From Patella vulgata (lineage: Eukaryota > Mollusca > Gastropoda > Patellidae), in NCBI RefSeq assembly GCF_932274485.2, contig NC_065879.2, positions 18,712,591 to 18,776,590 of the forward strand: 64,000 nt of DNA, in the 5' to 3' direction. A model generated the notes under the pieces. That model was not told the origin of the DNA, ran no database searches, and saw only the letters and a list, made by a program, of their open reading frames with translations. The translations under genes were made by a program, and so were the position numbers. Shown here piece by piece: positions 57,977-64,000 of the stretch. Positions within the stretch are counted from its first letter, which is position 1, and each line of letters opens with the position of its first letter.

Positions 57977-59020
57977 AATTCATATTTTGTGTAAATGGGT
58001 ATTAAAATGAGTAAAAGGCACCATTCTGCCCGAACCAGTAACATCTTATGTAAACAATGCACGCCCCATTGAGCCAATGATTGACGCCGCGTGATGTCAC
58101 GTCACGTGTTGAAGGCAGTCATCGTTTACAGAGATATTAGAAGACTTTCGTAATCCTCAGTGAAACAGATTGGTGCTTGGGAGTAATGACCGACGTCAGA
58201 ATGAATTTAATTTAATACAAATTTCTCGCATACAGAACATTCCGTAAACCAAAACGTTCGACTCGGTGTAAAGTATTTGCTTGGGGCTTTTTATACCAAA
58301 AGAAGGACAGATGCTCGAAACTTTGCTGGAGTGAATCAGATGCACCAATGGGGGGTGGGGGTGACTATGTGGCAGTGGATGAGAACCTCCTTTAATACGC
58401 CATATATTCAAAAAGACTTTCGTACATATAGCTTTATTCTGTAAGACAAAAATTACAATCATAAGACAATGACAATAATAACAGTTTAGACAATATAGGC
58501 CTTGACTTAAATAAAGTACAAAAACGATTAATGGGAGGTAACCGGTACTATTAGTATTACATGCAGTGCCCGAATGACGAAATTCTTACGGGCCGGTACG
58601 GGTCAAACAATTGACTAAGCACAGCGCAAACGAACCGTATATTTCCAATAAGAACATTGAGTAAACTCACGGAGATATGCGCATAAAAATATAAGGACTG
58701 AACATAAATAATAACAAATGATAGCTCAAGAAAATATCGTACACCGTATGACGCAAATGACAGTCTTCATTCGTGGAAAAATACTAGTGCGAGAGATTTC
58801 TAGAACATTAGGACGATATTATGCATAAATAGACTATGGCAGCGATAAAATAACATGGCAATGTATGACAAAGATAAAATGCTACCTGGATTGAGGCTCA
58901 ATAAATAGACATAATTAAGATGTCAAACTTCAGGAATGCATATAACAATGGCGACTATGAAACAAATGACGTTTGACGTGAAAATGCTCTGACTGGCTAA
59001 AATTTTACTAAAAAAGGCAA
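57977..59020. other. Stretch without recognised gene
   Basis: A GC-richer patch near 58060-58110 contains 'gtgatgtcacgtcacgtg', a self-complementary word with E-box and CRE-like character. No convincing coding frame lies next to it. Confidence 0.4.
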
Positions 59021-59496
59021 GGATATTCGCCATTCGAATGGCAAAGAGTTATTCGCCATTCGTTTACGTTATTTGCCATTCGTTTTCGTTATTTGCCATT
59101 CTTTTTTTTAAATCGATATTCTCTGTCCTATCACGATGTCTGGTCGAGGGGTAATGCTACCAACCACTTAAACTAGTTTAACTTCGTTCTACAAAATGCA
59201 CATACATCATTTTCGTTGCAGTAAAAATGCGAAAATAACTACTACAACAAACGTTGTTTGACACTGCCATTGGTGGTCTATTTATAGTCTAGCGGTGACT
59301 ACCCGAAAACGTACCATACTTTATGACCTGTCTTTGAAAGGTTTAAATAAGACAAAATAGTTTTATTCAAATATATGGATTGGAAATAAACAGTGGTTGA
59401 AAATGAAAGGTTCGGGTAGATAAAAAAAATGAAATAAAATCCTGCTGCTAAATATGAAAAATAAATACGAATGGCACAAAAAGACGAGAGATATGT

Positions 59497-59745
59497 ACAT
59501 GGAGAGAGAGAGAGAGAGAGAAGAGAGTCGGTTCGCCATACGTCCGTTCGAAACAAACTAGGTAATTTCTGGACTAACATATGGCTCAATTTTATTTTAA
59601 TAATTCACTTGCGCATAGAGCTCTTTAGCAGTGGGAGGACCCGGAGAAAACCCACGAGATTGGACAGACGGCCCTACTCCTTGTCACGTTCACGTACAAG
59701 CGCGGAATCAAAACCACGCTACTTGACTATATAACACCTTCTGAT
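59497..59745 (-). mobile_element. SINE family 1 copy, diverged
   Basis: The minus strand carries the central block ('gtgggttttctccgggtcct'), 'tacgtgaacgtgacaagg' and a CT tail (GA run at 59503-59522). The head near 59700-59745 is decayed but keeps 'gtggttttgattcc' at the B-box place. Confidence 0.75.
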
Positions 59746-59801
59746 CCAAGGCGCACGCGTTAATCCCCCCCCCCACCAGACATATTTGGGGCACGCTAAA
59801 G

Positions 59802-59955
59802 TGGGGCACGGTGGCTCAGTCAGTAAGACGTTGGCTGGTGATTCCGGCCGAAAAAGTTCATATGGAGTTTCCGGCGTTGTTGCAAAGGACGACGTATAGT
59901 CGTTCGGCTGAGACGAAAAATCGATGTCGTTAAACCCCATTGCATTTCTTAACAT
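59802..59955 (+). mobile_element. Short SINE with family-type tail
   Basis: The head 'cggtggctcagtcagtaaga' is A-box-like. The end 'gttaaaccccattgcatttc' matches the tail of SINE family 2. The body is short and differs from both main families, so it may be a third family or a shortened copy. Confidence 0.55.
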
Positions 59956-60141
59956 GGGAAGGGTGTGGCACTTTGTTGGTTCAGCACTTAATGATCTACT
60001 CTATTTTGCAAAATGATACAAGGACAGAGAATATCGATTTAATAAAAGGGCGGCAGATAACGAAAACAGATGGCGAAATACTCTTTGTCATCCGGATGGC
60101 GAATTAGTCTGATGATCATACCCGGTGTTGGATGAGAATGT

Positions 60142-60480
60142 TCATATGTATTGTTCGGCATGGTTTTCGCGGTGTCCTCTGGTTTCCTCCCACGACTAAA
60201 GACCCCTACGCACAAGCGACTCCGGAGGAATTTTCTGAGGAAGAACAAAGTAGAATAAAAGTTGCTATTTGTTACAAGTCAAACTTAAACAGTTTGCGAC
60301 ATTCTAATTTCAGTTTCGGCGTGGTTTCGATTCACCTGTTGTACGTGACAAGGAGTAGGGTCGCCTGTGCAACCCCATGGGTTTTCTCCGGGTTCTACCA
60401 CTGCTAACGTCTAAAGACCCCTACGCTCGGGAATTATTCAAATAAAAAAAATTGAACCCTATGTGTTAGTCCCGAAATGA
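60142..60480 (+). mobile_element. SINE family 1 copy, rearranged
   Basis: Two parts of the family occur in tandem. Central-block sequence lies at about 60165-60220 ('ctctggtttcctcccac', 'aaagacccctacgcacaagc'). A second run from the B box follows ('ggtttcgattcac', 60315) through the central block to 'gttagtcccgaaatgacc' (60478). Confidence 0.65.
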
Positions 60481-60484
60481 CCAG

Positions 60485-60615
60485 TTTCATATGAGGGAAA
60501 TTTTGCCCGGATACGCCAATGTAAACACCTGTCCTCGGTTTTTTCGTCCCATCCGAGCGACTACACAGCTGTCCTTGCCAGGCCCTCCGTCCTGCACCAC
60601 TGACAAGGGGAAATA
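60485..60615 (-). mobile_element. SINE family 2 fragment
   Basis: It matches 57675-57860 in parts: 'atgagggaaattttgcccgg', 'cctcggttttttcgtcccat', 'ccctccgtcctgca', with a gap. It directly follows the family 1 copy. Confidence 0.7.
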
Positions 60616-61568
60616 GCCGAAACAAATTATGATCATGCCTAAAAAATATATCGTTTAAAGTACACAGAGACGAGGCATGCGAAGCCGGTCGCTTAAAGAA
60701 ACATTCGTGATTCCAGACAAAATGTCACTGTGTATTAAACTGACTTTAGATTTTCTCAATTTTATGCCGACATTTAATCCCTTAGTCTATTTTTAGAAAT
60801 TACGATCTCATCCCTGGCTGGTAGGCCTATGTGAGTAGATGTAAATGAATTATATGTTTGACAATAAAACACACGGTTGAGAAAGCAATGTAGGCTACGA
60901 GGAACTGAACTATACGAATGGTATATAGATAGAACATGCGGTTGGCAATGAAATAATATGGGTAGCCTACTCCGTGTGGTAGGCGGGCGGGCACTCAGAT
61001 CAGGTTAGAACAATTTTAATAAGCCTCTGCTGCTTTCGCAGGAATGAAATTAGATTAAGTTTGTATTGTATCTACTTTGTGATAAACAAAAGTGCAAAGA
61101 AATGCGTTTTCAATGTATTAGTAAAGATTCAAAATTTCACAGAATACGGAACTTTTCACATGCGTGCTACTTCCATCTACACACGATGTCGGTTTCGCTG
61201 TCTACGCTTTGCTGTGAACGAAGGTGTTCATATGCACTATGAAGCTTCAAATAACAAATAACAATTAAAAAGGGATTCTGGGTCTGTAATTTGAATAAAA
61301 GCACAAACAATCTGCAAGAATGTTAGGTTTATTATATAAAACGAATGGCGAATAACCATCCTTATGGCTCTAGGCTATTCGCCATTTGACCACTCCGGCT
61401 AAAAAAAACTATAAAGTGGCAGACTACAGTTAAACGCTCCATAAACATAAATTAAAGGGACAGTCACGTTGACACAACTTATCAATTCTGCAGTGATTAG
61501 TAAAAGAGCTATTCAGAACATTTGCATTAAATTACATTCACTCCGATATTATTTCCTTTTTATAATTC
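60616..61568. other. Stretch without recognised gene
   Basis: No coding signature was found. About 61337-61392 carries the 'gaatggcgaata' word and its inverse, related to the TIR unit at 59029-60104. Confidence 0.5.
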
Positions 61569-62470
61569 CCCATTTTCATGTGGACGTATTGTGCCGTCGC
61601 CCCTGTCCGTCCGTCCATCCGGACGTTCGTCCGTTGACAATTTGATCCTGGACACTCTACAGATCACAATATAGATCAATCTCCCAAAGATCTCGGTCCC
61701 TTTCAATATTGGCATGTACTGGACCATAACATCATGGATTGTACGGAAAATCACGTTTTTATCTTGTGGACACTCACCCGATTTTGATGAACCTTGAAAT
61801 GCATGTTTATAACCCAAAGATCTTGTAAACATCGGGTAAATCAAGGTTTTGAACTTTCTAGAGGTCACAATTGTGATCCGATATTGATGAAACTTATTAT
61901 AACCCAATGAGCTTGGTTCATATCGATATTCGCGCATATCGGATCGTAACTTCCTAAATTATGGCCCCTGATTGTACGAAAAATCGCGTTTTTAGCTTGT
62001 GGTTCCTCTTGAGGTCACAATTATTATCCGATTTAAAACAACGTTCGAATATATCACCGTTACACCATAATGTGGATTGAGTTCGAATTTCGTGAAACTG
62101 CCGGACAAAATGGCCGCCCCTCGTACGCAAATAGTGTAAATATCTGGTATATCAAGTTTGTGGACCCTCTAAAGGTCAAACTTATTAGCCGACTTTAATG
62201 GTTCCTGTCGATATTCGTGCATATCGGATCGTAACTTCCTGAATTATTGCCTCTGATTGTACGAAAAATCGCGTTTTAAGCTTGTGGTTCCTCTAGAGTT
62301 CACAATTATTATCGGATTTAACAAAACGTTCGAATATATCACCGTTACACCATAATCTTGCTTGAGTGCGAATTTTGTGAAAATCCGACCAAAACTGACA
62401 GACAAAATGGCCGCCCCTCGTACGCAAATGTAAACTTCTGGTATATCAAGGTTGTGGAGGGCATCTTATG
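61569..62470 (-). repeat. Inverted copy of the 332-bp satellite family
   Basis: It begins 'ccattttcatgtggacgta' and 'gtccgtccgtcc', the inverse of the end of the array at 42906. It contains about two and a half units with 'ggatcgtaacttcctgaatt', 'aaaaatcgcgtttt' and 'caaaatggccgcccctcgta'. The other end stops near 62470 without the matching 16-bp terminal repeat. Confidence 0.8.
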
Positions 62471-64000
62471 TGAATCATTAAAGTAATAGTCAAACAATTC
62501 AGATATATTGCACAGTGGCGTGTCACAGAGTGAAATCAAAAATAGAAAGCTTATTACATGTGTTTTTACATACTTATACTGTCTTCCTTTCCCACATTCC
62601 TAGTATTAGGCCATATACTTGGGTTTTTGGAGCGTACAATCAAGGTGTTTGCCCTGGTCATCACCTAACGTCTACAAACCACTATGTATTCCCATTAATC
62701 AAGTGAGTAAAAATGTGCAAACTAGACCTGTATGGCAGTGCTGAATCGGCTTTCAGGCGACAGACCAGAAGGAATCATACGAGAGTCCATTCACCGGGCT
62801 ATCCAACGATAATTTAGCTGTTTTGATTCGGTAATATCCAACGGAGAAATCGCGTTTTTCGACAAATGTAATGTAATGATATATTACATTATCTGAGCAG
62901 ATGACATAACCAGGAGAAATCCTATGTTCATAAGTGCCATAAATGCAAAAATGTCAAAATTACGACTATGCATTGTTTGTTTTTCGTTCGTAAAAAAAAT
63001 CGGTGATTTCGAATTCGTAAAACGTTTTGAAAATATATTTAATCAATAATCACCACCCATTTTTGTTTTGTGGAGTGGGGTGGGGGTAGGTCAAAGTTTC
63101 AGAAAGATCCTATGGTTAGATTCTGAGAAATCCGATTTGCAGAAAACACACACACAAAAAAAAAACAAGAAAAAAAAAATAATAATCTTAACAGAAACAA
63201 TAAGCTTTCATGCATTATTGAGTATAGTAAGATCCAATACCTATTAAAGTGGAAAAACCTGTCATTTTGAACTGTTAATAAAACCGGAAGTTATACCTCA
63301 AGACCGAACATTTTGATACTAGTTGTTAGTAGGCATCAGAGTCATCATATATGCAAAGGTCAATGGTCATTAAACGGATAGGTCATCAGATAGAAGGTCA
63401 AAAGTCGAACACAATATTATTCAAAGTGAAGCCGGAAGTAAACAAAATCGAAATTCAAAATTAGCTCCCTAATAATTGTTGCCATTTAGAGTAGGTTCAA
63501 AACAGACAAAAAATGAATATCGATTTGAAGGTTTTTTGTAAAATCCAATTTGGCGGCCAAACGGTTGAAAATGCTATGGAACAAGTTCTCTGAAAATGAA
63601 AGATAATATCTGGGGCTAACACCACCATGTGTCATTTTTAGTCTTTTTTTAAAATGGAGAGAATTATTCACGTTCGGCAAAAATCGGAAGGCGTCGGAAA
63701 TCTCCGGAAAGTTTCTGGAAACCGTCATAATTTTTGAAGGCATCAATGTTTTCCTTATTCCTATCAAGTTTCCACTTGATACCTCAAATAGTGACGGAAA
63801 AAACTTTCGGAAATCTTTGATGGAAATATTAATCGAGCGAACTTTCGAATTTCGTAAAACCTTCAGTCAGAGCCCATATGGGATTCGTCCAAAGAATCCA
63901 AAAATGAAAACCCGAAGAAGATCCGTTGAGAAATAACCGAGATATGGGCAATCTGGGATTATTTTCTGTCCCATCCGTGGCCAACTTTGCCTACGTTGGC
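62471..64000 (+). repeat. Sequence related to the giant palindrome arms
   Basis: About 62999-63036 ('cggtgatttcgaattcgtaa', 'aacgttttgaaaatat') resembles 29515-29551. The last 60 bases ('ggcaatctgggattatttt', 'gtggccaactttgcctacgt') resemble 28603-28712. Both are in the same orientation as the right arm. This looks like another, diverged copy that continues past the window. No gene was recognised. Confidence 0.6.

Larger units (their letters stand above)
59029..60104. mobile_element. TIR unit with CGCCATTCG subterminal repeats, SINEs nested
   Basis: About 59029-59132 is the inverse of about 60021-60104. They share 'aaatcgatattctctgtcct' and several variants of 'ttatttgccattcg'. Two SINE copies lie inside. 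A short related palindromic piece is at about 61337-61392. It is likely a non-autonomous DNA element of about 0.6 kb enlarged by SINE insertion. Confidence 0.7.

Overview
The window is eukaryotic and looks like an AT-rich marine invertebrate genome, most likely a lophotrochozoan and probably a mollusc. This is an inference. It rests on GT-AG introns, tRNA-headed SINEs with a conserved central block and TSDs, Gypsy and BEL/Pao elements, a Penelope-like element, and scattered TAGGCCTA-type motifs. No species can be named from sequence alone. No bacterial operons, rRNA, true tRNA genes or CRISPR arrays were seen.

Layout. (1) 987-10497, minus strand: an 11-exon gene, open throughout, for a THAP9-like P-element transposase of about 897 aa. 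Its introns hold SINEs, a MULE-like MITE and satellite fragments. (2) 10602-20217, plus strand: a young Gypsy LTR element with gag, pol and an extra zinc-finger ORF in the env position. It lies head-to-head with the transposase gene. (3) 20215-32068: a giant imperfect palindrome with arms of about 4.6 kb. (4) 31844-40266, minus strand: a three-exon profilin gene of 140 aa. Its last exon lies in the right arm of the palindrome, and an identical inverted copy of that exon sits at the far left edge. Intron 1 holds a Penelope-like element, a non-LTR retrotransposon and a SINE. (5) 40.3-45.3 kb: repeats, including a 332-bp satellite inside a TIR-bounded unit, two SINEs with clear target duplications, and a MITE. 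(6) 45347-51736, plus strand: a BEL/Pao element with matching LTRs and a 5-bp target duplication. (7) 52383-54931: a second, older palindrome with a cruciform-like centre. (8) 55-64 kb: satellites, SINEs of two families, a TIR unit, and sequence related to the first palindrome.

Only two host-type genes are supported: the THAP9-like gene and profilin. The most striking arrangement is the inverted duplication that captured profilin's terminal exon. Transcription running past the profilin stop could produce a long hairpin RNA containing profilin exon sequence in both senses. The junction of this duplication coincides with the outer edge of the Gypsy element.

Exon boundaries were read by eye from splice signals and reading phase. 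Repeat boundaries and percentages are approximate because no alignment could be run.
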